Of a DNA stretch of 64,000 nucleotides, positions 25,565 through 33,984 are shown in pieces. The notes under the pieces were generated by a model, which saw only the letters and a list, made by a program, of their open reading frames with translations, was not told the DNA's origin and did not search any database. A program made the translations under genes and the position numbers. Position 1 is the stretch's first letter, and every line of letters starts with the position of its first letter. The DNA comes from Flavobacterium segetis (GTDB lineage Bacteria > Bacteroidota > Bacteroidia > Flavobacteriales > Flavobacteriaceae), in contig NZ_FQWE01000002.1 in NCBI RefSeq assembly GCF_900129575.1, positions 1 to 64,000 on the forward strand, given 5' to 3'.

Positions 25565-26251
25565 TTACTCTTTTAATAAAATATTAATATCCTGCTGTAA
25601 GTTTCTTACTCCTATTTTATCTAATCCGTCATAATATAAAATAGGATTGCCAAAATCATCATTTCTGCATCGAATGTATCCCTCTTTATCAATTAGTGCA
25701 AATAAACCCGAATGCTCAAATCCACCTGCAACTTTTTGGTTTTCTCCTGCATATAGGTTGAAACCTTTATTTGCTAAATTGTAGATATACTCTTTATCCC
25801 CAGTCAAAAAATTCCAGTTAGTTGACTTAACTCCTAGTAATTTAGCATGTTCTTTTAAAGCCATTGGAGTATCATTTTTAGGATCAATGGTAATTGAAAT
25901 AATGCCAAAATTTGGATTTCCAAAGAATGTCTTTTCTAAAATAAGCATACTTTCATTCATCTTAGGACAAATAGTAGGACATTTAGAAAAGAAAAACTCT
26001 AGTACATAAACTTTGCCTTTGTATGTCTCATTAGTTACTAGTAGATTATCTTGATTGGTTAATTCGAATTTTGGGACAGCTCCAATTTTAACTAATTTAT
26101 CGTCATTAGATGTCACTGGCTTAACACGATCCAGTCGCTCCCCTTTAACAATACTACCGTTTTGGAATCTTTCAACTATTTTAGGAATCGCATAGATTCC
26201 AAAAAGCAAAATGATAAATGAAATTCCTATGTATGATTTATTTTTAAGCAT
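25565..26251 (-). CDS. SCO1/SenC copper chaperone
   Basis: Membrane-anchored thioredoxin-fold protein that delivers copper to the CuA site of cytochrome oxidase subunit II. The 228 residues have one N-terminal helix (about residues 7-24), the copper ligands C91 and C95 in FSKCPTICP, and the third ligand H180 in GGFEHSG. All three ligands are present, so it should be a functional chaperone. It is translated within a tight row, 12 bases after the Trx-like gene and two bases before DUF420. Confidence 0.93.
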   Translation of the reverse strand: MLKNKSYIGISFIILLFGIYAIPKIVERFQNGSIVKGERLDRVKPVTSNDDKLVKIGAVPKFELTNQDNLLVTNETYKGKVYVLEFFFSKCPTICPKMNESMLILEKTFFGNPNFGIISITIDPKNDTPMALKEHAKLLGVKSTNWNFLTGDKEYIYNLANKGFNLYAGENQKVAGGFEHSGLFALIDKEGYIRCRNDDFGNPILYYDGLDKIGVRNLQQDINILLKE

Positions 26252-26263
26252 GAGCGTTCAAAA

Positions 26264-26914
26264 TTAAATTTTTCTACTTGCGTTGTTATTTCGTTTAAAT
26301 GCAGCACGATATTCATAGAGAATTACCTTGAAATCGTCTTTCATCTCATTGCTAAGTTCGGCTGGATGAAATGTATTATAACCTTCCTTACTATCTTTAT
26401 CTTTTTTTCGACCTCGCAAATTCCGTTTCTTGTCAATGATATAAATCTTAGGAGTACCTAATTTATCATCTAACTTTTCCACTAGATTAAGCTGCGCATA
26501 ATAAGCTTCAATATCTTTGGGGGAAGCAAAAACAAATTTCCACTGCGCCATATCAGTAAAAGCTCCTAGAGCTTCAATAACTTTTTTCGCATCATTTTCA
26601 GTTCCTATTGGACATATATAAACGAATTGAACGTCTCTGAACTTATGATAGGTTTGATAAATTTTTTGGTTTAAATTAAATAAATTTCCCCTAGTGTTTA
26701 GAAGATCATATCCTGAAAAACCTAAGATAGTGATCTTGCCTGTGAGCAAGACTTTTTCTCCATTTAGAGCTTGCCAATTACCAAATTCAGCTGTATTCGA
26801 CTTTAATGTCGGCAGTTTTGTATATCCATTAACGCCTGATGCAAAAAACAAATAGGCAACAATGGGTAATATAAAAAGAACAAAAAGAACAATATTTTTT
26901 TTCATTTCTAACAT
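26264..26914 (-). CDS. Membrane-anchored thioredoxin-like protein without active cysteines
   Basis: A 216-residue protein with an N-terminal membrane helix (KKNIVLFVLFILPIVAYLFF) and a periplasmic domain. Segments such as KITILGFSGYDLL, VQFVYICPIGTEND and GTPKIYIIDKKRNLRGR follow the order of a thioredoxin/peroxiredoxin fold. The expected CxxC or CxxxC of that fold is absent, and the single cysteine lies in a later strand. It directly precedes SCO1, so it probably helps oxidase assembly as a non-redox partner. The ATG three codons in (26905) is an alternative start. Family name unknown to me. Confidence 0.75.
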   Translation of the reverse strand: MLEMKKNIVLFVLFILPIVAYLFFASGVNGYTKLPTLKSNTAEFGNWQALNGEKVLLTGKITILGFSGYDLLNTRGNLFNLNQKIYQTYHKFRDVQFVYICPIGTENDAKKVIEALGAFTDMAQWKFVFASPKDIEAYYAQLNLVEKLDDKLGTPKIYIIDKKRNLRGRKKDKDSKEGYNTFHPAELSNEMKDDFKVILYEYRAAFKRNNNASRKI

Positions 26915-27023
26915 TTTTTGAGTTGAACTACCCCAACAAAACTTTTTGATATAATGTCAAATCATCAGTTTTTAATGATTTTAAAACCAAAAGAATTGAT
27001 AATAGGACGCAATTAGAGGGTAT

Positions 27024-27052
27024 AAAAAAAGGTACCCGCCAAAACAGATACC
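27024..27052 (-). terminator. Terminator between cox subunits and SCO1 cluster
   Basis: On the minus strand, GGTATCTG pairs with CGGGTACC (eight pairs, two of them G-U) around a TTTTGG loop and is followed by seven T. It lies 23 bases after the subunit IV stop and separates the structural oxidase genes from the assembly genes. Confidence 0.85.
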
Positions 27053-27074
27053 CTCCTAATAAATTACTGGAAAT

Positions 27075-27425
27075 TTAAAAATTCCAAGTAATACTAGAAT
27101 TTTTAAAAACCTCATAAATATAATGACCTTCAGTTAAAAGTATAAAGAGTAAATAAATAATTAAGAAAATTAAAGGGTAAACAACTGAACTTCTTAACCA
27201 ATTACTCTCGCCTTCTATGTGCATAAAAGCCCATACAATATAATAGGCTTTATACACCGTAAGCGCATAGAAAATCCAATTAAGCAAATTCATACCTAAA
27301 AGGTCTCTCATGAAAAGAAAATCTGGTTTAACTATCCCTAATATAACTTCAACTACAGTAACTGCTGATAAAATTCCAAATACTTTCCAGATTCTACCTG
27401 TATTTGATACGTGTACGTGTGACAT
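27075..27425 (-). CDS. Cytochrome c oxidase subunit IV family
   Basis: A 116-residue membrane protein with three predicted helices, starting MSHVHVSNTGRIWKVFG. The HIEGESNWLR loop after the second helix is typical of the bacterial oxidase subunit IV (CyoD/CtaF) group. Such subunits stabilise the Cu-heme core rather than carry cofactors. It is the last gene of the oxidase subunit row, 18 bases after the long subunit III and just before a terminator. Subunits I and II are not in the window. Confidence 0.88.
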   Translation of the reverse strand: MSHVHVSNTGRIWKVFGILSAVTVVEVILGIVKPDFLFMRDLLGMNLLNWIFYALTVYKAYYIVWAFMHIEGESNWLRSSVVYPLIFLIIYLLFILLTEGHYIYEVFKNSSITWNF

Positions 27426-27443
27426 AATGATTGATATATAAAA

Positions 27444-28421
27444 TTAAGCTAGATAAAAAACTGTGAATACAAAAACCCAAACCAAATCAACAAAGTGCCA
27501 ATATAGACCTACTTTTTCTACCATTTCATAACTTTTTCTTTTTTCATAAGTTCCAACAAGAACATTAAAAAAGATAATGATATTAATAATTACACCAGAG
27601 AAAACGTGAAACCCGTGAAAACCGGTGATAAAGAAGAAGAAATTTGCAAATAATTTATTCCCATATTCATTACGAACTAGATTAGCACCTTCAACTACAT
27701 AACGAGCTTCTCCTAATCTTGCTTCTGAATCTGCTCTAGATAAAATTGTCTTTTTCTTTTCTTTGGTCACAAATTCAGTTCGTATTAGTAATTCAGGATG
27801 TGCTTTGAAACCCTCTTGAATTTCAGCAACAGTGTATGTCGCCAGTGGCGCTTCAGCCATAAACCACATTCCTTTGCTTCGTGTCAACTGCTCGCGATCA
27901 CCTTTCAGGTCAGCGGCAAAATCAGCTAATGCAACACGCTTGCCGTCTTTATCAACAAACTGTAATAAGCCACCGCCTTTTGTTTCAATTGCTCCATATT
28001 CACCTTTGATAAAGTTTTTCCATTCCCACGCTTGTGAACCTACAAATATTAAACCACCAATAATGGTTAAAAACATATAAAGAACCACTTTGTTTTTTTT
28101 CATTTGATGTCCTGCATCAACAGCTAACACCATCGTAACAGATGAAAAAATCAAAATAAAAGTCATTAATGCAACATAATACATAGGAGCATCAACACCA
28201 TGAAGAAAAGGAAAGTGAGTAAACACCTCATCTGCTATTGGCCATCTTTCAATAAACTTAAATCTTGAAAAACCATAAGCAGCTAAAAATCCTGAGAACG
28301 TTAATGCATCAGATACGATAAAAAACCACATCATTAATTTGCCATAATCAACCCCCATCGGTTCATTATTGCCATCCCAAATTTTTTCTCCACTATTAGC
28401 AGTAGTACCTGTCGATTCCAT
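27444..28421 (-). CDS. Cytochrome c oxidase subunit III, long form
   Basis: The 325 residues contain the subunit III helices, with the C-terminal signature GLYWHFVDLVWVFVF and GFHGFHVFSG. Between the membrane helices there is a hydrophilic insertion of roughly 110 residues (about 145-255, KGEYGAIETKGGGLLQF to VVEGANLVRNEYGN) that ordinary subunit III (about 200 residues in bacteria) lacks. It is the second subunit III in the row, 42 bases after the short one. The subunit carries no redox centre and supports proton uptake and stability. Confidence 0.92.
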   Translation of the reverse strand: MESTGTTANSGEKIWDGNNEPMGVDYGKLMMWFFIVSDALTFSGFLAAYGFSRFKFIERWPIADEVFTHFPFLHGVDAPMYYVALMTFILIFSSVTMVLAVDAGHQMKKNKVVLYMFLTIIGGLIFVGSQAWEWKNFIKGEYGAIETKGGGLLQFVDKDGKRVALADFAADLKGDREQLTRSKGMWFMAEAPLATYTVAEIQEGFKAHPELLIRTEFVTKEKKKTILSRADSEARLGEARYVVEGANLVRNEYGNKLFANFFFFITGFHGFHVFSGVIINIIIFFNVLVGTYEKRKSYEMVEKVGLYWHFVDLVWVFVFTVFYLA

Positions 28422-28463
28422 AAATGTTATTCGTTAAAAAGTTCACAAATTTACGTTTTTTTC

Positions 28464-29051
28464 TTATTTAAAGAAATATAAAAACAAAAACAAATAAACC
28501 CATAATATATCAAGAAAGTGCCAGTACATTGCACCTAGTTCAATTCCAAGGGTTTGAGATGAATTGTATTTTTGTTTAAAATGATTATAAATTATAATAA
28601 GAAGAGCTAACACTCCACCAGCAAGGTGAATTAAGTGTACAACCGTAACGACGTATAAAAAAGTAGTTGTAATTGAGCTACCACTTCCTGTAAAGTAGTA
28701 ACCTTGTTGTACTATTTGATTAAATCCTACAAATTGTAAAACTACAAACAAAATACCTAATGCTAATGTCGACAAAAGAAATACTGTTGTTTTTCCTTGC
28801 ATATTCTTCATTATTGACTTTTTAGCAAAATGGAAAGTAGCACTACATCCTATAATCGCTAATGTGCTCCAATAAAACGCCGTTGGTAGTTGAAAATCTT
28901 TCAACCAATCTACGCGTGATTTACTCACTACAAAAGCACTTGTTAAACCTGCAAACATCATAGTCATACTGACCATTGAAAACAATAAAATCAATTTATA
29001 TGATCTTGCTGTTCTGGATTTTTGCTCTTCTACTGTCATTATCATCTCCAT
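28464..29051 (-). CDS. Cytochrome c oxidase subunit III, short form
   Basis: A 195-residue inner-membrane protein with five helices and the C-terminal signature LGAMYWHFLDILWVYLF. Two adjacent subunit III genes of different length are common in Bacteroidota oxidase clusters. It starts two bases after the heme O synthase stop. The first ATG is used; an ATG at residue 5 is possible. Confidence 0.92.
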   Translation of the reverse strand: MEMIMTVEEQKSRTARSYKLILLFSMVSMTMMFAGLTSAFVVSKSRVDWLKDFQLPTAFYWSTLAIIGCSATFHFAKKSIMKNMQGKTTVFLLSTLALGILFVVLQFVGFNQIVQQGYYFTGSGSSITTTFLYVVTVVHLIHLAGGVLALLIIIYNHFKQKYNSSQTLGIELGAMYWHFLDILWVYLFLFLYFFK

Positions 29052-29053
29052 AA

Positions 29054-29956
29054 CTATCTTAAAAATTTATCTGTTATATAAACTAATTGTAATAATGTAA
29101 TATATAAAACACTAACTAACATTAAAGTTCTCGCCGCTTTTGGGGTTCTCAATTTATACAATCGAATAGCATAAAATAGCATCCATAATCCTAATAAAAA
29201 TACGACGACTGCTGCTATAGGTGTTATAAACAAGCGGCCAGTATATCCAAAAACTGGCAATAATGACGCTAAAATTAGCCAAACTGTGTAAAGTATAATT
29301 TGTAATGCTGTTCCCTTGTCTTTTTTACCAGTTGGCAACATGAAGAAACCTGCTTTTTCATAATCATCGTACAAAAACCAACCAATAGCCCAAAAATGTG
29401 GAAACTGCCAAAAAAACTGAATTAAAAATAAGGTTCCTGCCTCAATTCCAAATTCTCCCGTTGCGGCAACCCAACCTAACATAAACGGAATTGCTCCCGG
29501 AAAAGCACCAACAAAAACGGACAATGAAGTCATAGTTTTTAGAGGAGTATAAACGCTAGTGTATAAGAAAATTGAAATTGCCCCAAACATAGCTGTTTTA
29601 GGATTTATTGAATAAAGCAAAATAATTCCTATAATTGTTAAAAGACTAGCGACAATTAAACCAACTGTGCCTGACATTCTACCAGCTGGAACAGGACGGT
29701 TTTTTGTCCTATCCATTAATGCGTCTAAATCCTTCTCAATTACTTGATTGAAGGCATTAGAAGCGCCCACCATACAATAACCGCCAATTGATAATTTCAA
29801 CAAAACGATCCAATTGAGTGATTGAAAATCAGTTATACCAAGCATAAAACCCGCTATTGACGAAAAAACAACACTAATAGCAAGTCTTGCCTTAGTGATT
29901 TCGCGGAAATCAATATAAACCGATTTAAAAAAAAGGGTGCTCTGTGTTGCGTTCAA
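29054..29956 (-). CDS. cyoE: Protoheme IX farnesyltransferase (heme O synthase)
   Basis: UbiA-superfamily membrane prenyltransferase that attaches a farnesyl group to heme B, giving heme O for the terminal oxidase. The 300 residues hold about nine helices and the two Asp-rich sites NQVIEKDLDALMDRTKNRP and the later YDDYEKAGFFMLP. No in-frame ATG precedes the conserved domain. The start is a TTG at 29956 (sequence TATTGAACGC), giving MNATQSTLFFK. It is first gene of the oxidase row and has a good promoter at 29990-30021. Product is sometimes called CtaB. Confidence 0.93.
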   Translation of the reverse strand: MNATQSTLFFKSVYIDFREITKARLAISVVFSSIAGFMLGITDFQSLNWIVLLKLSIGGYCMVGASNAFNQVIEKDLDALMDRTKNRPVPAGRMSGTVGLIVASLLTIIGIILLYSINPKTAMFGAISIFLYTSVYTPLKTMTSLSVFVGAFPGAIPFMLGWVAATGEFGIEAGTLFLIQFFWQFPHFWAIGWFLYDDYEKAGFFMLPTGKKDKGTALQIILYTVWLILASLLPVFGYTGRLFITPIAAVVVFLLGLWMLFYAIRLYKLRTPKAARTLMLVSVLYITLLQLVYITDKFLR

Positions 29957-29989
29957 TACTAATGAATATTTGCTTTATGAAATCTTTTG

Positions 29990-30021
29990 CAAAACTACGT
30001 CAACTAAAGGGATTTGACAAA
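29990..30021 (-). promoter_or_regulatory. Promoter of the oxidase operon
   Basis: On the minus strand TTTG (30018-30021) and TAGTTTTG (29990-29997) are 20 bases apart and fit the Bacteroidota -33/-7 consensus, about 33 bases upstream of the cyoE TTG start. Confidence 0.65.
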
Positions 30022-30060
30022 AAACAATTCATAAAAAGAAATTAAAAACGCAATTAATAA

Positions 30061-32202
30061 TTAATAGTCAAAATACCAATTAAAGATGTCTGCTCTTAAC
30101 CCAATACTAAACCAATTTGCACTCTCTTTGATTGAAGACGCAGTATTTTTAGTCGGATCATTACTTCTAGAAATTAAACTTGCATATAATTTTAAGTTCG
30201 TTGCTGGATTTACTAAATATCCTGCCTGAAAATCAGCAATAAAAATAGAAGTCGTATTCCCTTGACCTACTTTCACGCCCTTGTCTAAAGCTCTTTTTTC
30301 ATCATAATCCTTATAGATATTTCCACCATAATTTAAGTCGTCTTCCATGGTATCAAAATCGAGTCCACGCGTTCCTAGTGTGATTTTTGCATCAGCAAAA
30401 TAACGTCCCTTATGATATCGCGAAATAACTACAAATTCTCTAAAATTTCCTCCCCATTGATGACCCATACTTTGATTATTATGACCATAATTTGTTATTG
30501 GCATGCTATGAGAGTACACATAAGGACGAACTTGATTGTACTCTACTTGCAACAACAAATTATCAATTTTAAAAGCATTAAAATACTTTACACCTAATTG
30601 ATATCCGTATTTATTTTTCCAGCTATTGTCTCCACTTTTGATATCTCCTAATGAAAATTCATCTAGAATAAATTGACCATAAAAATTAATTTGATTACTC
30701 CACTTGTATTTATAAGTTAATCCTAAAACAGCATTACCACTTCGAGCTGAAGATGCAAATTCAACTGATCGATAAAATATAATTGGATTAACAAAACTAG
30801 CATCAAAACCTCGATCATTAGTATTAGTCCAGATCACCGACTCAAAAAAACCAAGATTTAATCTATTTGAAACGTTCCAACTTAAATAATGATTTGCCAT
30901 AAATTTTGTGGCATACGTTCGATCAAGAGTAACTTCTGGCCTAACATCTTTAAGCCACATATACGTATTAGTATATTTTATTTTCCAGAATTTCGTATTC
31001 AATTTAAAATAAGGATAAGGACTTGCTCCATCACTTTCTAATAAAGATCGGTATCCATCTCCTATAAAATTTCTGCCGTACCCTAACTGCAAATCGATAT
31101 GTTTACTAGGTGCAAAAGTCAAATTGGCTTCAGCCAAAGGAAAATCATAAGAATCTGTTTTAAAATCTTTTGCAATACCCATACCTGGTATAATCGCTGG
31201 ATTTCCACCGGCAGGTTTAATTGTTTCTGCATAGCGATTGTAATAATCTGCAAAACGCCCTTGACTTTCAAAAACAGTCGTCGTAAAATTTAAATTAGAG
31301 CCTAACCCTCCACGAAAATTAATTCCACGAGTATTCACATAGGTATAAGAAGCTTCACTTTTAGAAGCTTTACCAATCTGTAAATCTAATATTGGATTGA
31401 GCGAAAACCAATAGTCTTCGCCTTTGATTTCAACTGTATTTTCGTTCCATAACTTCCTTTCCCACCAGCTCGAAGCCATCTTCTTTAAATTTTCATTTAC
31501 GGATTTTAAATTGTAATATTTTGAGACTTCAGCGTAAGTATACGGCTTAGATGCGGTATGACTATTACTTCCCACTTGATTTAATGAACCATCAAATTGG
31601 GAATAATAGCTGTGCGAGAAAGGAATGTTTAAATGACTTTCAAACTCTGGATTATCATAGTTTTTGTAAACCATACTATCTAATTCAGTTCGTTTGTTAG
31701 TATAATTAGGCTTAAATTCTGCTTGTGCCAAAGTTTGAGCTTCTATAATTGCTCTTGACTTTAAAGGAACATTAATGGTAATCGTAAATTTAGAATAAGT
31801 AGGCTTACCATTGTAAGTGGCTGGTTGAATTTTAGGTATACTACTGAAAACTCTTTTAGTCTCGTTTATCAATGTCTCATCAGAAGCATCAGCATAAATG
31901 ACGTTAAAAGCACCATTAGAATCCACTTCAAAAAGAACTTTAACTTTTCCCTGAAATTCACTTTGCTGTAATTTTCCTGGGACTTCAAAATTTTCAAAAA
32001 CAAAATCTTGAACTTGATTATAAAAACAATTCTCTAAATTTATAAATTGCACGCTTTTACAATCAGGAAAAACAGGAAAACGTTCAGCAGAATTAGCTGA
32101 CTGAACTTTAACACTATTTATTTCTTGTGATGAAATAGAATAACAAAAAATCAATGTAAAAAATAAAAAAAAGGTCTTGTTTATGTTCATTATCGCACTC
32201 AT
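30061..32202 (-). CDS. remB: Gliding motility protein RemB
   Basis: A 713-residue outer-membrane protein (start ATG at 32202, or 32190) with a signal peptide ending near SISSQ. Residues about 80-150 form a TonB-C-like unit (FQGKVKVLFEVDSNGAFN ... PATYNGKPTYSKFTI). Residues about 240-713 form a beta-barrel of the capsule-assembly Wzi type, with many aromatic strands. This architecture and the order sprA-gcvH-vanZ-deoC-remB match Flavobacterium johnsoniae, where RemB contributes to gliding. The domain pairing is unusual, because TonB-C units normally sit at the C-terminus of inner-membrane TonB. The start is one base after the deoC stop, so they are co-transcribed. Its role outside gliding is unknown. 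Confidence 0.78.
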   Translation of the reverse strand: MSAIMNINKTFFLFFTLIFCYSISSQEINSVKVQSANSAERFPVFPDCKSVQFINLENCFYNQVQDFVFENFEVPGKLQQSEFQGKVKVLFEVDSNGAFNVIYADASDETLINETKRVFSSIPKIQPATYNGKPTYSKFTITINVPLKSRAIIEAQTLAQAEFKPNYTNKRTELDSMVYKNYDNPEFESHLNIPFSHSYYSQFDGSLNQVGSNSHTASKPYTYAEVSKYYNLKSVNENLKKMASSWWERKLWNENTVEIKGEDYWFSLNPILDLQIGKASKSEASYTYVNTRGINFRGGLGSNLNFTTTVFESQGRFADYYNRYAETIKPAGGNPAIIPGMGIAKDFKTDSYDFPLAEANLTFAPSKHIDLQLGYGRNFIGDGYRSLLESDGASPYPYFKLNTKFWKIKYTNTYMWLKDVRPEVTLDRTYATKFMANHYLSWNVSNRLNLGFFESVIWTNTNDRGFDASFVNPIIFYRSVEFASSARSGNAVLGLTYKYKWSNQINFYGQFILDEFSLGDIKSGDNSWKNKYGYQLGVKYFNAFKIDNLLLQVEYNQVRPYVYSHSMPITNYGHNNQSMGHQWGGNFREFVVISRYHKGRYFADAKITLGTRGLDFDTMEDDLNYGGNIYKDYDEKRALDKGVKVGQGNTTSIFIADFQAGYLVNPATNLKLYASLISRSNDPTKNTASSIKESANWFSIGLRADIFNWYFDY

Positions 32203-32203
32203 T

Positions 32204-32947
32204 TTAGTACCCATCAATTAAATATTGGCCATTGGCAATCACCTTTGCACCAGAAGTTCCTATTCTTTTTACTCCTAATTCAATCATTGCAACTGCTTCA
32301 TCGTATGTTCGAACTCCACCTGCCGCTTTGACGGATAAAGGAGCAGCATTATCTAGCATTATTTTTATTGCGGAAATTGTTGCCCCGTTTGGATAATTGT
32401 TTTCCGTTTTGTAAAACCCCGTGGATGATTTTACAAAAACTTTAGAATAAGATTCTTGATCAAAATTAGACACTACGGTATTTTTAATTAAACTTGACAA
32501 TTGAACAATTTCTTTCTCGTTTAAAGCTGCCACTTCAATAATCCATTTTACCACTTTATTGTTGGCTAAACCCAAAGCAGTACCTTTTAGAATTTCTTCT
32601 TTTACCAAATCAGTTTCTCCATTTTTGAACGCATGATAATTACAAACAAAATCTAGATCGTCTACACCGTCTTTAATTGCTTTTGCTGCTTCTTTCAATT
32701 TATTGCCTATTGAAGATTTCCCTTCCGGAAAATCGATAACGGTTCCTACCCCAACTACAGAATTTGCTTCTTGAATCATTTTTTTAGCCATAATCACGCG
32801 ATCAGGTCTAATCATTATCAGCTTAAAATTTTCCTTGATTGCTTCTTCGATAAACTTTTTAGCTATTAAACAATTTTCTTGCTCGGTAGCTCCTGCTTGC
32901 TCAGCTGTTTTTAAATAAGTAGAATCTAAATATTGCTTGATGTTCAT
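32204..32947 (-). CDS. deoC: Deoxyribose-phosphate aldolase
   Basis: Cleaves 2-deoxyribose 5-phosphate to glyceraldehyde 3-phosphate and acetaldehyde in deoxynucleoside catabolism. The 247-residue TIM barrel has the Schiff-base lysine K173 in VFVKSSTGF and the second active-site lysine K207 in VKAAGGVRTY. Length is normal. It precedes remB with a one-base gap and has a promoter candidate 29 bases upstream. No other deo genes are in the window. Confidence 0.95.
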   Translation of the reverse strand: MNIKQYLDSTYLKTAEQAGATEQENCLIAKKFIEEAIKENFKLIMIRPDRVIMAKKMIQEANSVVGVGTVIDFPEGKSSIGNKLKEAAKAIKDGVDDLDFVCNYHAFKNGETDLVKEEILKGTALGLANNKVVKWIIEVAALNEKEIVQLSSLIKNTVVSNFDQESYSKVFVKSSTGFYKTENNYPNGATISAIKIMLDNAAPLSVKAAGGVRTYDEAVAMIELGVKRIGTSGAKVIANGQYLIDGY

Positions 32948-32975
32948 GGCGTTTTATTTTGATAAAATCTTACCA

Positions 32976-32983
32976 CAAAAGTA
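32976..32983 (-). promoter_or_regulatory. Candidate deoC-remB promoter (-7 box)
   Basis: On the minus strand TACTTTTG fits TAnnTTTG, 28 bases upstream of the deoC start. Confidence 0.4.
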
Positions 32984-33102
32984 AACTATATCTTGAAATA
33001 AGTCCCATCACAAAGATTGTAAAATTGATTCAATATAAAAGGAAATCGATTAAAGTAAAGGAATCGACCATCTGTGAATAAAAATTTTAGAAGTATAAAA
33101 TT

Positions 33103-33133
33103 AAAAAGTCCCGACAGAATGGCGAGACTTTTT
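33103..33133 (-). terminator. Terminator of gcvH-vanZ
   Basis: Stem AAAAAGTC / GACTTTTT (33103-33110 with 33126-33133), with extra C-G pairs toward the loop. It lies seven bases after the vanZ stop and gives a T-run on the minus strand. Confidence 0.85.
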
Positions 33134-33140
33134 AATTTAT

Positions 33141-33518
33141 TTATGTCGTTTTTCGAAACATTCTAAATAATGTTATTAGGATAATAGAGAGTAAAGCCCC
33201 TGATATGTTAGCTAAAACATCGAACACATCTGACTGTCTAGTGGCAGTAAATAATCCTTGTACAATTTCAATTGCAATTCCAAATAACAATGAAAATAGA
33301 AAAGCAAAAACTACAGGTTTTAGGCTTTTACTATCTTTAACTTCATTTTTTAAAAATAAAAAACAAAGCGTGGTTAAAATGAAATGAAAAAAGGCATGAA
33401 CTAATTTATCTACGTTTGAAACATTACCTAACGGCACGTTGTTTAATTGTACTAAACAAAAAAAACTAATAACACTGCACCAAAAAAAGGCTGCCCAAAA
33501 ATAAATTTTTTTATGCAC
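33141..33518 (-). CDS. VanZ-like membrane protein
   Basis: A 125-residue inner-membrane protein with four helices. It keeps the VanZ-family pattern [14 protein letters not shown] and the later [22 protein letters not shown] (family: E-x-x-Q...R..D..D). VanZ-like proteins are widespread; teicoplanin resistance is known only for the founder, and the cellular role here is unknown. The gene overlaps gcvH by eight bases, so translation is coupled. Confidence 0.88.
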   Translation of the reverse strand: MHKKIYFWAAFFWCSVISFFCLVQLNNVPLGNVSNVDKLVHAFFHFILTTLCFLFLKNEVKDSKSLKPVVFAFLFSLLFGIAIEIVQGLFTATRQSDVFDVLANISGALLSIILITLFRMFRKTT

Positions 33519-33891
33519 CTATTAATTCATTGTAAGATTCACTAGAAAGCAAAGATGCAACCTCATCCATATTTGCAATCTTTAATTTTATCATCCATCC
33601 AGCTCCGTACGGATCTGAGTTCACACTTTCTGGAGTTGACTCCAATGCATCATTAAAAGCAATTACTTCACCTGATAGCGGAAGAAACAAATCTGAAACT
33701 GTTTTTACTGCTTCAACTGTACCAAAAACTTCATCTTTAACTAATGTTTGGTCTAAAGTTTCAACTTCAACATAAACGATGTCTCCTAATTCTTTTTGAG
33801 CAAAATCAGTTATTCCTACTGTCGCAATATCGCCTTCAATACTAATCCACTCGTGATCTTTTGTGTACTTTAAATTTGCTGGTATATTCAT
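33511..33891 (-). CDS. gcvH: Glycine cleavage system H protein
   Basis: Lipoyl carrier that shuttles the aminomethyl group between the P, T and L proteins of glycine cleavage. The 126-residue protein has the opening [20 protein letters not shown] and the lipoylated lysine K63 in [17 protein letters not shown]. Length is normal. The other gcv genes are absent from the window. Its place next to sprA recurs in flavobacteria but has no obvious functional meaning. Confidence 0.96.
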   Translation of the reverse strand: MNIPANLKYTKDHEWISIEGDIATVGITDFAQKELGDIVYVEVETLDQTLVKDEVFGTVEAVKTVSDLFLPLSGEVIAFNDALESTPESVNSDPYGAGWMIKLKIANMDEVASLLSSESYNELIGA

Positions 33892-33939
33892 CTAAATTAT
33901 AATTGATAATTATTAATTAATTCTTGAAATTTTGTGGTA

Positions 33940-33947
33940 CAAATGTA
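33940..33947 (-). promoter_or_regulatory. Candidate gcvH promoter (-7 box)
   Basis: On the minus strand TACATTTG fits TAnnTTTG, about 49 bases upstream of the gcvH start and within the 93-base gap after sprA. Confidence 0.4.
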
Positions 33948-33984
33948 ACAATCTTCTTTTCATTTAACTTCAGATTTTAAAAAA

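Noticed and set aside
30061..32202. Plain TonB energy transducer
   Set aside because: The TonB-C-like part is only about 70 residues near the N-terminus; most of the protein is an outer-membrane barrel.
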